Assembly (NCBI GenBank): GCA_958405565.1
Contig: CATYEN010000014.1
Coordinates: 1 to 46,064, forward strand
DNA length: 46,064 bases
Direction: 5' to 3'
Source of the DNA: an uncultured Collinsella sp.
GTDB taxonomy: Bacteria > Actinomycetota > Coriobacteriia > Coriobacteriales > Coriobacteriaceae
Positions 8,099-16,940 of the stretch are shown here, piece by piece. A model generated the notes under the pieces. It did no database searches. It worked only from the letters and a program-made list of their open reading frames with translations, and was not told the DNA's origin. The first letter of the stretch is position 1. Each line of letters begins with the position of its first letter. The position numbers and the translations under genes are program-made.

Positions 8099-8848
8099 AT
8101 GTTGCTCGAGGGTAAGAAAGCAATCATCACTGGAGGCACGCGCGGTATCGGCTATGCCATCGCCTGCCGTTTTATTGAGGAAGGCGCTGCCGTCACCGTC
8201 TTTGGCTCTCGCCAGGAGACCGCCGACGCCGCTGTTGAGAAGCTGACCGCAGCCTATCCCGAGGCCAAGATCTGGGGCCGCTCCTGCGACCTCACCTCGC
8301 TCGAAGCCGTGACCGAGGCCTTTACCCAGGCAGCCGCCGACATGGGCGGCCTGGACACGGTCGTCAATAACGCCGGCATCTCCCAGAGCACCCCGCTGCT
8401 CAACTACACCGCTGAGGAGTTCGCCAAGGTTATGAACCTCAACGTGACCGCCGTCTTTAACGGCCACCACGCCGCTGCCAAGATCATGACCGAGGCCGGT
8501 CACGGCGGTACCATCACCACCACGACCTCGATGGTCGCCAAGTATGGTCAGCCCTCCGGCGTCGGCTATCCCACGTCCAAGTTTGCCGTCAACGGCATGG
8601 TCCAGTCGCTCTCGCGCGAGCTCGCCCCCAAGGGCATTCGCGTCAACGCCGTCGCACCCGGCGTGACCAGGACCGACATGGTTGCCGCCCTGCCCGACGA
8701 GGTCATCAAGCCGCTCGTCGCCACCATCCCGCTCGGCCGCATGGGCGAGCCCGAGGATGTCGCCAACGCCTTCGTCTTCCTGGCAAGCGACATGTCCTCC
8801 TATGTCACGGGCGCCGTACTTCCCGTCGACGGAGCCGCCCGCTCCTAA
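8099..8848 (+). CDS. Short-chain dehydrogenase, BaiA-like (possible 3-alpha-hydroxysteroid/bile acid dehydrogenase)
   Basis: Classical SDR oxidoreductase of 249 aa. The cofactor loop TGGTRGIG is at 11-18, NNAG at 90-93, and the catalytic tetrad reads N115, S144, Y157, K161. Length and several segments match the bile-acid 3-alpha-HSDH BaiA2 of Clostridium as I recall it: ITGGTRGIG, YPEA/YPEE, VFNG, SGVGYPxSK and the C-terminal VDGAxR. Where BaiA2 has acidic residues after the second strand (FGETQEE), this protein has FGSRQET, which suggests NADP(H) rather than NAD(H). The ATG at 8099 has GGAGG at 5 nt. A FabG-type or other SDR activity remains possible; substrate is not provable from sequence. 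Confidence 0.85.
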   Translation: MLLEGKKAIITGGTRGIGYAIACRFIEEGAAVTVFGSRQETADAAVEKLTAAYPEAKIWGRSCDLTSLEAVTEAFTQAAADMGGLDTVVNNAGISQSTPLLNYTAEEFAKVMNLNVTAVFNGHHAAAKIMTEAGHGGTITTTTSMVAKYGQPSGVGYPTSKFAVNGMVQSLSRELAPKGIRVNAVAPGVTRTDMVAALPDEVIKPLVATIPLGRMGEPEDVANAFVFLASDMSSYVTGAVLPVDGAARS

Positions 8849-8893
8849 AGGGCAGCGGGCTTCGGCCTCGTCCTTCAACAGAGCTCGACGCAA

Positions 8894-8932
8894 AAGGCGC
8901 GCTGCCTGCATCAACCGCAGGCAGCGCGCCTT
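8894..8932. terminator. Bidirectional terminator between SDR and antiporter genes
   Basis: A perfect 16-bp stem (8894-8909 with 8917-8932, 7-nt loop) lies between two convergent genes. The plus strand continues with TCCTTAATTT and the minus strand with a TTTT run drawn from 8892-8895. Confidence 0.88.
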
Positions 8933-8970
8933 CCTTAATTTGGACGGAAACCGTATCCCGGTATTCCTTG

Positions 8971-10533
8971 CTACTTGCCGTCGTCGTCCTCGGCTTCTTC
9001 TCTTGCGTAGAGTTCCAGCATGCGGCGGCGGTATTCGTGCACGGCGAGCTTGGCGCGCTCAAGGCGACGGCGCTCGCGCGGAGTGAGCTTGCTGGGATCG
9101 ATCTCGTCGCCGAAAGTCTTCTCGGCCAGCAAATGAGCAGCATCCACGATACGGGCATCGATGCGGCCACTCGCCGCCTCCGCAGACAGGCGCTCGGCGA
9201 TGCTGTCGAGCGTGGGCGCGCCGTCAGCAGTGCGACCATGCCCATGCGAGGTCAACAACTCGTGCTCGCGTGCGAGCAGGCTCGCCAGGTCGTGATGGGC
9301 GCGCAGAATATCGAACGCATCGGAAGGATGCTCGGCAACTTCTGCCACGGCGGCAACCGGCGCGGCATCGACCACACGGTAGAAGAGCTGCGCGAGTAGC
9401 GGCATCAAAAACACCGTGATGGCACCGGCGGCAACCATGACCGAGGCAATGTCTTGCGACAGCGCGCCGGCGTTGACGGCAACGCTCGTCACGGCAACGA
9501 TGATCGGCAGCGCCGTGGTGCAGTACAGGGCAACGGTAATGCGGCCATACGCCGAGACATCGCGCGTCTCGGGGCAGATGCTCATAGAGACAAGAATGGG
9601 CACGGCGCGGATGATGAGCAGCGCCACGATAAAGCCCACGAGCAACCCGGGGCGCGATGCGACGGCCGTCAGGTCGATCTTTGCGCCCGACACGGTAAAG
9701 AATACGGGGATCAAAAAGCCATATGCCAGTCCATCGAGCTTGGTCTCGAGCGTGTGATTGCCCTCGGGGATGATATAGCGCAGGACAAAGCCAGCGGCAA
9801 AGGAACCCAGCACGATATCGAGATCGAAGATGGCTGAGAACGCCACGAGCGTGACCAAGATGAGTACCGTCAGGCGTACGAAGGTCTGCGATGTGGTGTC
9901 GGCGCGCTCCTCGACAAACGCAAAGAAACGGCTGCCGATGCGCTTGGAGCGGCTCGGAACCACGGCCAGCAAAACGCAGACCACCGCAAACAGACCCAAG
10001 ATCACGAGCGTCTGAATACCAGTGCGCGCAGAGAGCAGCACCGACATGGCAAGCACGGGTCCGAGCTCGCCCCAGGTGCCGTACGCGAGAATCGAATCCC
10101 CAACGCGTGTGCCGGTGAGCGAGCGCTCACGCATGATGGGCACGAGCGTGCCGAGCGCCGTAGAAGTGAGGGCGAGCGTCACGGCGATACCGTCGAAGTG
10201 ACTGACCGAGAACCACGGCGTAAAGCGCACGGCAAGCCAGGCAATGCCAAACGTGACAACCCACGTCGCCAAGCCATAGCGCCCCTCGACGCCCGTAATG
10301 TTCTTGGGGTCGATCTCAAAGCCGGCGAGCAGGAACAAAAAGGCCAAGCCGAGCTCGGACACGAGCGAGACCTCGGCGTCCACATGAATGATGCCGAGCA
10401 TATGAGGGCCCAGCACCGCGCCGAACACGAGCAAAAAGACCGTCTCGGGAACGGGCTTTCCAGGAATTGCCGAGGCGATAAAGGGGCTCGCAAAGGCCAC
10501 GAGCGCAATGATGGCGAGTGAAACGAATGCCAT
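8971..10533 (-). CDS. CPA2-family cation:proton antiporter (KefB/NapA-like)
   Basis: Membrane antiporter of 520 aa exchanging Na+ or K+ for protons. About 12 hydrophobic segments fill residues 1-390. Segments such as LVFGAVLGPHMLGIIHV, LGLAFLFLLAGFEID and SAIFDLDIVLGSFAAGFVL are typical of the Na+/H+ exchanger domain of the CPA2 family. A cytoplasmic tail of about 120 residues follows, rich in Ala, His and charged residues; no RCK/TrkA-N nucleotide-binding motif is visible in it, unlike KefB/KefC. The ATG at 10533 has AGAAAGG at 6 nt. It is monocistronic and convergent with the SDR gene. Ion specificity is unknown. Confidence 0.88.
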   Translation of the reverse strand: MAFVSLAIIALVAFASPFIASAIPGKPVPETVFLLVFGAVLGPHMLGIIHVDAEVSLVSELGLAFLFLLAGFEIDPKNITGVEGRYGLATWVVTFGIAWLAVRFTPWFSVSHFDGIAVTLALTSTALGTLVPIMRERSLTGTRVGDSILAYGTWGELGPVLAMSVLLSARTGIQTLVILGLFAVVCVLLAVVPSRSKRIGSRFFAFVEERADTTSQTFVRLTVLILVTLVAFSAIFDLDIVLGSFAAGFVLRYIIPEGNHTLETKLDGLAYGFLIPVFFTVSGAKIDLTAVASRPGLLVGFIVALLIIRAVPILVSMSICPETRDVSAYGRITVALYCTTALPIIVAVTSVAVNAGALSQDIASVMVAAGAITVFLMPLLAQLFYRVVDAAPVAAVAEVAEHPSDAFDILRAHHDLASLLAREHELLTSHGHGRTADGAPTLDSIAERLSAEAASGRIDARIVDAAHLLAEKTFGDEIDPSKLTPRERRRLERAKLAVHEYRRRMLELYAREEAEDDDGK

Positions 10534-10717
10534 GTGATGCCTTTCTCTTGTTTGGGCTTCACTGTAGCACCCTCGCCGTCCTCAACGCGTCGCGAGCTGT
10601 CGTATCATAGTGAGGTTTACAAACATGTGGCTCAAGGCGACCGCGAGGCTTGCCCCGCAAACCGACCGCTGCCGCATACCGTACCGTACGCCCAACCGAT
10701 CAGGAAGGCAGGAACCA

Positions 10718-13700
10718 ATGGTCTCTCGTATCTACGTGGAGAAGAAACCCGGGTTCGACGTCGAGGCTCAGCAGCTCAAGGGCGAGCTGACCGAGATTCT
10801 CGGCATTCAGGGCATCGAGGCCCTGAGGATCATCAACCGCTACGACGTCGAAGGCATCGACGAGGAGCTCTTCCGCTCCTGCGTGCCGACCGTCTTTAGC
10901 GAGCCCCAGGTCGACGTGACCTATGACGAGCTCCCCGCAAGCGATGGCGCCGTCTTTGCCGTCGAATTCCTGCCTGGCCAGTTTGACCAGCGCGCTGACT
11001 CCGCCAGCGAGTGTGTGCAGCTCATCAGCCAGGGCGAGCGCCCCGCCGTGCGCTCCGCCAAGGTCTATATGATCTCGGGCGACCTGGACGAGGCCGCCAT
11101 CGAGGCCATCAAGCACTACGTGGTAAACCCCGTCGAGGCCCGCATCGCCTCGCTCGACCTGCCCGAGACGCTGCACATGGAGACCCCCGAGCCCCAGCCC
11201 GTCGAGGTGCTCGACGGCTTCCGCGAGCTCGACGAGGCCGGCCTTGCCGCCTTTATCGCCGAGCGCGGTCTTGCCATGGACGAGGCGGACATCGCCTTCT
11301 GCCAGCAGTACTTCCGCGATGAGGATCGCGACCCCACCATCACCGAGATCCGCGTGATCGACACCTACTGGTCCGATCACTGCCGCCACACCACCTTCGG
11401 CACCGTCCTGGACGACGTGACGATCGATGACGCTGTGGTGCAGCAGGCCTTCGACCGCTACATGGAGATGCGCCACGAGCTCGGTCGCGACGCCAAGCCC
11501 GTCTGCCTCATGGACATGGGCACTATCGGCGCCAAGTACCTTAAGAAGACCGGCGTCATGACCGATGTCGACGAGTCCGAGGAGATCAACGCCTGCACCG
11601 TCAAGGTGAAGGTCGATGTCGACGGCGAGGAGCAGGACTGGCTGTTCCTGTTTAAGAACGAGACCCACAACCACCCGACCGAGATCGAGCCCTTCGGCGG
11701 TGCCGCCACCTGCGTGGGCGGCGCCATCCGCGACCCGCTCTCGGGCCGCAGCTACGTATACCAGGCCATGCGCGTCACCGGCGCCGGCGACCCCACCGTC
11801 CCCGTGTCCGAGACGCTCGAGGGCAAGCTGCCGCAGCGCAAGCTCGTGACCACCGCTGCCGCCGGCTACTCCAGCTACGGCAACCAGATCGGCCTTGCTA
11901 CCGGCCAAGTCAACGAGCTCTATCACCCCGGTTACGTGGCCAAGCGCATGGAGGTCGGCGCCGTCGTGGGCGCCACCCCGGCCGACCACGTGCGCCGCGA
12001 GTGCCCCGCCCCCACCGACAAGATCATCCTGCTGGGCGGCCGTACCGGCCGTGACGGCATCGGCGGTGCCACCGGCTCCTCCAAGACCCAGAACACCGAG
12101 TCCATCGAGACCTCGGGAGCCGAGGTCCAGAAGGGCAACGCCCCGGTCGAGCGCAAGCTGCAGCGTCTGTTCCGCCGCGGCGACGCCTGCCGTCTGATCA
12201 AGCGCTGCAACGACTTTGGCGCCGGCGGCGTCTCGGTCGCCGTAGGCGAGCTTGCCGACGGCCTGTATGTCGATCTGGACACCGTGACCAAGAAGTATGA
12301 CGGCCTGGACGGCACCGAACTCGCCATCTCCGAGTCCCAGGAGCGTATGGCCTGTGCCGTCGCCGACGGTGACGTCGAGGAGTTCATGGGCTACGCCGCC
12401 GAGGAGAACCTCGAGGCGACCGTTATCGCCGAGGTTACCGCCGAGCCGCGCATGCGCATGGCATGGAACGGTGTTGCCATCGTCGACCTGTCCCGCGAGT
12501 TCCTCAACTCCAACGGTGCACCCAAGCACCAGAACGCCCACGTGTGCGCCCGCAGCGTGTGGCAGCCCAGCTGGGCCGGCACCACGCTCGCCGAGCGCAT
12601 GACCTCGCTGGTCACCGACCTCAACGTCGCCTCCAACAAGGGCCTTTCCGAGCGCTTCGACTCTACCATCGGCGCCGCGACCGTCCTTATGCCCTTTGGC
12701 GGCAAGACGCAGCTCACACCGAGCTCTGCCATGGTCGCCAAGTTCCCCGTGGACGGCGAGACCTCCACGGCGAGCGCCATGGCTTGGGGTTTCAACCCCT
12801 ACCTGATGGAAGCCGACCAGTTTGCGGGCGCCTACCTGTCCGTGGTCGAGTCCATCGCCAAGCTCGTGGCCGCCGGCTTTGAGCACAAGCGCGCCTACCT
12901 CTCCTTCCAGGAGTACTTCGAGCGCCTGCGTACCGAGGCCGAGCGCTGGGGCAAGCCCATGGCAGCGGTGCTCGGCGCCCTCATGGCCCAGGTCGACCTG
13001 GGTGCCGGCGCCATCGGCGGCAAGGACTCTATGAGCGGCTCGTTTGAGGACGAGGCCGGCGAGCTCAACGTTCCGCCGACCCTGATCAGCTTCGCCGTTG
13101 CCGTGGGCAAGGCTGCTCGTGCCGTCTCCCCCGAGTTCAAGGGCCTCACGCACCGCGTCGTCCGCATCGCCCCCGCCACCTACGGCGAGGACTACCGCCC
13201 CGACGCCCAGCAGCTGCTCGCCGCGTTTGACGCCGTCGAGGCGCTCACTGCTACCGGCGACGCCCTGGCCGTCTCCACGCCCGGCTACGGCTGCGGCGCC
13301 GAGAGCCTCTTTAAGATGTGCGTCGGCAACCAGATCGGTATCGAGCTTGCCGAGGACGTGGACGTGGAGAGCCTCTTCACCCCGCTCTACGGCAGCTTTA
13401 TCGTCGAGCTCGGCGAGGACGCCGAGCTGCCCGAGGTCGCCGACGGCGTTGTCGTCGAGCCCCTGGGTACCACCGTCGAGGGCTATGTCATCGACACCGG
13501 CTCCGAGGTCATCGAACTCGCCAAGCTCCAGGAGGCCTGGGAGAGCGGCATCGAGGGCGTCTTCGCCTACCGCAGCGCCGGCGAGACCCCCGAGGTCGAG
13601 ACCATCGACTTCCGTGCCAAGGATATCCATGTGTACGGTGGCGCCAAGATCGCCCGCCCGCGCGTGATCATCCCCGTATTCCCCGGCAACAACTGCGAGT

Positions 13701-14464
13701 ACGACAGCGCCCGCGCGTTCCGTGCCGCCGGTGCCGAGGCCGACACCTTCGTGATCAACAACCTCACGCCTGAGGCCGTCGCCGAGAGCACCCACGAGCT
13801 TGCCCGCCGCATCCGTGCAAGCCAGATCGTCATGATCCCCGGCGGCTTCTCGGGCGGTGACGAGCCCGACGGCTCCGCCAAGTTCATCACGGCGTTCTTC
13901 CGCGCTCCCGAGGTCACCGAGGCCGTCCGCGACTTGCTCAAGGCCCGCGATGGCCTGATGCTGGGCATCTGCAACGGCTTCCAGGCCCTGATCAAGCTCG
14001 GTCTGGTGCCCTACGGTGACATCGTCGACGCCACGCCCGATGCGCCCACGCTGACGTTCAACACCATCGGCCGCCACCAGAGCCGTCTGGTGCGCACCCG
14101 CATCTCGTCCAACCTGTCCCCGTGGCTGTCGCAGTGCAGCCTGGACGACCCCTACACCGTCGCCATCAGCCACGGCGAGGGCCGCTTTGTCGCCAACGAC
14201 GAGGTGCTCGCGCAGCTCATCGCCAACGGTCAGGTCGCCACGCAGTACGTGGGCGAGGACGGCAAGCCGAGCATGGATCTTTCCGTCAACCCCAACGGCT
14301 CGGCGCTCGCCATCGAGGGCATCACGAGTCCCGACGGCCGTGTCCTGGGCAAGATGGGCCACGCCGAGCGTCGCGGCGACAACCTGTACCGCAACGTGCC
14401 CGAGCATGTCCCCGGCGATAAGTTCATGCCGATCTTTGAGAGCGGCGTAGCCTACTTCGCCTAA
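10718..14464 (+). CDS. purL: Phosphoribosylformylglycinamidine synthase, single-chain (FGAM synthase)
   Basis: Complete single-chain FGAM synthase (1248 aa), step 4 of purine synthesis: it converts FGAR, Gln and ATP to FGAM. The N-terminal PurS-like part begins IYVEKKPGFDVEA, the hallmark of the clostridial-type (clade II) long PurL as I recall it. The two AIRS-like halves follow (YWSDHCRHTTF, NETHNHPTEIEPFGGAATCVGG, GGRTGRDGIGGATGSS). The C-terminal glutaminase has its nucleophile in GICNGFQ (C1085) and the H/E pair in GHAER (H1215, E1217). The ATG at 10718 follows AGGCAGGA. No separate purQ or purS is needed. It ends in a strong terminator. Confidence 0.97.
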   Translation: MVSRIYVEKKPGFDVEAQQLKGELTEILGIQGIEALRIINRYDVEGIDEELFRSCVPTVFSEPQVDVTYDELPASDGAVFAVEFLPGQFDQRADSASECVQLISQGERPAVRSAKVYMISGDLDEAAIEAIKHYVVNPVEARIASLDLPETLHMETPEPQPVEVLDGFRELDEAGLAAFIAERGLAMDEADIAFCQQYFRDEDRDPTITEIRVIDTYWSDHCRHTTFGTVLDDVTIDDAVVQQAFDRYMEMRHELGRDAKPVCLMDMGTIGAKYLKKTGVMTDVDESEEINACTVKVKVDVDGEEQDWLFLFKNETHNHPTEIEPFGGAATCVGGAIRDPLSGRSYVYQAMRVTGAGDPTVPVSETLEGKLPQRKLVTTAAAGYSSYGNQIGLATGQVNELYHPGYVAKRMEVGAVVGATPADHVRRECPAPTDKIILLGGRTGRDGIGGATGSSKTQNTESIETSGAEVQKGNAPVERKLQRLFRRGDACRLIKRCNDFGAGGVSVAVGELADGLYVDLDTVTKKYDGLDGTELAISESQERMACAVADGDVEEFMGYAAEENLEATVIAEVTAEPRMRMAWNGVAIVDLSREFLNSNGAPKHQNAHVCARSVWQPSWAGTTLAERMTSLVTDLNVASNKGLSERFDSTIGAATVLMPFGGKTQLTPSSAMVAKFPVDGETSTASAMAWGFNPYLMEADQFAGAYLSVVESIAKLVAAGFEHKRAYLSFQEYFERLRTEAERWGKPMAAVLGALMAQVDLGAGAIGGKDSMSGSFEDEAGELNVPPTLISFAVAVGKAARAVSPEFKGLTHRVVRIAPATYGEDYRPDAQQLLAAFDAVEALTATGDALAVSTPGYGCGAESLFKMCVGNQIGIELAEDVDVESLFTPLYGSFIVELGEDAELPEVADGVVVEPLGTTVEGYVIDTGSEVIELAKLQEAWESGIEGVFAYRSAGETPEVETIDFRAKDIHVYGGAKIARPRVIIPVFPGNNCEYDSARAFRAAGAEADTFVINNLTPEAVAESTHELARRIRASQIVMIPGGFSGGDEPDGSAKFITAFFRAPEVTEAVRDLLKARDGLMLGICNGFQALIKLGLVPYGDIVDATPDAPTLTFNTIGRHQSRLVRTRISSNLSPWLSQCSLDDPYTVAISHGEGRFVANDEVLAQLIANGQVATQYVGEDGKPSMDLSVNPNGSALAIEGITSPDGRVLGKMGHAERRGDNLYRNVPEHVPGDKFMPIFESGVAYFA

Positions 14465-14470
14465 CCCTTT

Positions 14471-14496
14471 CCCATCGGGTACAATCCCATCGGGTA
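14471..14496 (+). promoter_or_regulatory. Direct repeats around a TACAAT -10 box before the EamA gene
   Basis: CCCATCGGGTA occurs twice, at 14471-14481 and 14486-14496, with a 15-bp period. A TACAAT hexamer (14480-14485) lies at the junction. If this is a -10 box, transcription would start near 14492 and pass through the purL terminator hairpin before reaching the permease gene. No convincing -35 box is seen. Confidence 0.4.
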
Positions 14497-14501
14497 ACAA
14501 C

Positions 14502-14538
14502 ACCCGCCACCGGCACTCCCGGTGGCGGGTTCTTTTTT
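14502..14538 (+). terminator. Terminator of purL
   Basis: A 12-bp perfect stem (14502-14513 with 14519-14530, 5-nt loop) is followed by TTCTTTTTT. It ends only 26 nt before the next start codon. Confidence 0.92.
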
Positions 14539-14563
14539 GCTTCGCGTATGTAGGAAGGACACC

Positions 14564-15499
14564 ATGGAAAGCCGCAAGCCGTATCTCGCCACCCTGCCCG
14601 GACTCATCCTGGGCTGCCTCGTTTGCTGCGCGCTCTGGGGGTCGGCTTTTCCCTGCATCAAGATCGGCTACGCGCTCTTTGGCATCCCGGCACACGATAG
14701 CGCCTCGCAGCTGCTCTTCGCGGGCCTGCGCTTCACCCTTGCCGGCGCGCTGGTCATTGTTGGCATGAGCGCGGTCCAACGCCGTCCGCTCGTTCCGCAG
14801 ACGCGCGACATCAAACCTATCTTCACGCTGTCGCTCTTCCAGACCATCGGCCAGTACTTCTTTTTCTACCTCGGTCTCTCCCGTGCAAGCGCCATGTCGA
14901 GCTCCATCATCGAGGCCAGCGCTAATTTCTTGGCCATCCTCTTTGCCGCCCTGGCATTCCGCACCGAAAAGCTCGATGCGGTCAAGGTGCTCGGCTGCGT
15001 GTTGGGCTTCGCCGGCGTCGCACTCGTTAACCTTTCAGGCACGGACGGCACCTTTGGCTTTACGCTCGACGGCGAGGGCTTTATCCTGGCCTCCACCGTC
15101 GCGGGCGCCCTTTCGACCTGCCTGATCGGCATCTTCTCGCGCGAGCACGACGGCGTCTTGCTTGCCGGCTGGCAGTTCTTGGTCGGCGGCCTCGTCCTCA
15201 CCGCTATCGGCTTTTTGATGGGCGGCGTGCTCTCCCCCACGGCAATCGCCCCTGCCATCGCGCTCATCGTCTATATGGCGCTTATCTCCGCGGTCGCCTA
15301 CTCGCTGTGGTCGCGCCTACTTGCCGTCAACCCCGTCAGCCGCGTCTCGGTCTTTGGGTTTATGAACCCGGTCTTTGGCGTGCTGTTGAGCGCGCTGCTG
15401 CTCGGCGAGGGCGCCGGCACGAGCCCCGTTACCGTTATCGTTGCCCTGCTGCTGGTCTGCGGCGGCATCATCATCGTCAACAAACCTAAAAAGGCCTAG
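14564..15499 (+). CDS. EamA/DMT-family permease
   Basis: Drug/metabolite-transporter-type permease (311 aa) with about ten hydrophobic segments in two EamA repeats. Recognisable parts are CALWGSAFPCIKIGYALF at the N-terminus, SRASAMSSSIIEASANFLAILFA at the end of the first repeat and RVSVFGFMNPVFGVLLSALLLGE in the second. Members of this family usually export amino acids or other small metabolites; the substrate here is unknown. The ATG at 14564 has AGGAAGG 6 nt upstream. Only 25 nt separate it from the purL terminator, so its transcript either reads through that hairpin or starts just before it. Confidence 0.9.
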   Translation: MESRKPYLATLPGLILGCLVCCALWGSAFPCIKIGYALFGIPAHDSASQLLFAGLRFTLAGALVIVGMSAVQRRPLVPQTRDIKPIFTLSLFQTIGQYFFFYLGLSRASAMSSSIIEASANFLAILFAALAFRTEKLDAVKVLGCVLGFAGVALVNLSGTDGTFGFTLDGEGFILASTVAGALSTCLIGIFSREHDGVLLAGWQFLVGGLVLTAIGFLMGGVLSPTAIAPAIALIVYMALISAVAYSLWSRLLAVNPVSRVSVFGFMNPVFGVLLSALLLGEGAGTSPVTVIVALLLVCGGIIIVNKPKKA

Positions 15500-15565
15500 C
15501 GAGCTGCCGCGTTCCGAGAAAAAGACGAGGCGCATCTTCGACAGCCGCTACTAGGCCTTCGTAAG

Positions 15566-15607
15566 AAATAGGGGCGCACGACTCAACGGTCGTGCGCCCC
15601 TATTTTT
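15566..15607. terminator. Bidirectional terminator between EamA and GGDEF genes
   Basis: A perfect 17-bp stem (15566-15582 with 15589-15605, 6-nt loop TCAACG) has AAATA at its base, giving a T run on either strand. It serves two convergent genes. Confidence 0.92.
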
Positions 15608-16750
15608 CTAGCGTACCTGAACGCCGGCTTTCTTCTTCTCGCCCTTGACGCGATAGAGCTCCGCATCGGCGGCGCGAAGTAAGTCTTGCCAGGTATCGAC
15701 CCCATCGCCGACCCGCGCGTATCCGATGGACATCCGCAACGAATACGGCACCTCGGCGCGCGCAAGCTCGTCGTTGATCGCCGTACACAGGCTGATAATC
15801 TCCTGCTCCGTCGCCGCCTTTTGAAGCACCACGAACTCATCGCCGCCGTAGCGCGCGATAAAGCCACCAGACACCGAGCAGACGTCCTTGAGCGCCGTCG
15901 CAACAACCTGAAGAGCATGGTCGCCCTCGACATGTCCATAGTGGTCGTTGATCTGCTTAAAGCCGTCGGCATCCATCATCAGCAGATACACATCCTTGGC
16001 CTGGTCCGCACCCGAGAACAGCGACAGCATATAGGTCTCAAAACGATTGCGGTTATTGAGCCCGGTCAACGGGTCAGTCGAGATCAGCTGCTCTTGATAG
16101 ACGATGTAGAGCAGCAGAATGCTCAGCAGTATACCGACACAAAGGCCCGGTATCGAAAACGCCACCTGAAAGGTACCGCCCACCAGAGCGGGAACCGCAA
16201 AGAAGGCAAGAGTGCGATAAATGGCCTTCTGTTGCAGGCTTTCGACTTTTCGAGCCTGAATAAAGGCATGCAAGGACGTATATATGACGTAGCAGTAGCT
16301 AACGATAGGCTGAATCATATAAAGCGCACCGCGACGGTATATGCCCTGCGCATCGATATAGAACAGGGCGTGTGTCCAGTAGCTGGTAAACGCCAGCGCG
16401 ACCACCAATACGGTCGGCAACGTCAAAAGCGCCACCCTATAGGGCGTAGTCAAGAGCTGCGAGCCCTGCATCGTCTCGGAATAGAAAAACCAAATGAGGC
16501 ACGCGATGGCGAACAGCGAAAACGAGACCGCATTGGAAATCCAGTTGGCTGAAATGCCCACAGGAGTGCTCACGCCGTCCGAGAGCGTCCAAATCATATC
16601 GAAGAAAATGTAGGCGGCAGAGGTGTAGCCGAGCATGCTAAACAACAGCTGCTGGGTACTCGAGAACAAGGAGCGGCGGCTTCGTGCGGCAAGCCCGATA
16701 AGAATAATCATGCTCAGCACAAAAATCTCGATCTTGAGTGCCTTAACCAC
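15608..16750 (-). CDS. Membrane-bound diguanylate cyclase (GGDEF domain)
   Basis: Predicted c-di-GMP synthase (380 aa). The first 210 or so residues hold six or more hydrophobic segments forming a membrane sensor of unknown ligand. The GGDEF domain follows (DPLTGLNNRNRFE opening, metal-binding MMDADGFKQIND, active-site RYGGDEF). The RxxD inhibitory site expected a few residues before GGDEF is absent (VSGG in its place), so product feedback inhibition is unlikely. The GTG at 16750 is the only plausible start, with GAGGGG 10 nt upstream; a nearby ATG is out of frame. It is the only c-di-GMP gene in the window. Confidence 0.92.
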   Translation of the reverse strand: MVKALKIEIFVLSMIILIGLAARSRRSLFSSTQQLLFSMLGYTSAAYIFFDMIWTLSDGVSTPVGISANWISNAVSFSLFAIACLIWFFYSETMQGSQLLTTPYRVALLTLPTVLVVALAFTSYWTHALFYIDAQGIYRRGALYMIQPIVSYCYVIYTSLHAFIQARKVESLQQKAIYRTLAFFAVPALVGGTFQVAFSIPGLCVGILLSILLLYIVYQEQLISTDPLTGLNNRNRFETYMLSLFSGADQAKDVYLLMMDADGFKQINDHYGHVEGDHALQVVATALKDVCSVSGGFIARYGGDEFVVLQKAATEQEIISLCTAINDELARAEVPYSLRMSIGYARVGDGVDTWQDLLRAADAELYRVKGEKKKAGVQVR

Positions 16751-16849
16751 TAGGTTCCATCCCCTCTATATCCAAGTGGCCAGAATCGCCCGAGATTCGC
16801 TCGGGCAAGAAACACCCCTTAGCCCGCAGGGGTAAGGGGAATAATAGCA

Positions 16850-16893
16850 GAGCGCCCGAATGACACCGAATAACAGATGCCGTACGGGCGCTC
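16850..16893 (-). terminator. Possible hairpin behind the KdgT-like gene
   Basis: GAGCGCCCG (16850-16858) pairs perfectly with CGGGCGCTC (16885-16893) around a 26-nt loop. There is no T run on the minus strand, so this is a weak terminator candidate in the 190-nt gap between the permease and cyclase genes. Confidence 0.3.
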
Positions 16894-16940
16894 GGACGGC
16901 GTGAATTGCACACGCCGATTTCATTGATTCGAACAGGTGA

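Noticed and set aside
8099..8848. Identity with the Collinsella 7-beta-hydroxysteroid dehydrogenase
   Set aside because: The N-terminus and core differ from the 7-beta-HSDH sequence as I recall it; BaiA2-type features fit better.
10603..10608. TATCAT as a -10 box and a riboswitch in the purL leader
   Set aside because: There is no -35 match, and the 100-nt leader shows no purine-riboswitch core or strong hairpin series that I can recognise.
10700..14779. A 1,359-codon open frame antisense to purL
   Set aside because: GC-rich codon use in purL leaves the opposite strand open. The translation is Gly/His/Asp-rich without family motifs, while the plus strand encodes an intact PurL.
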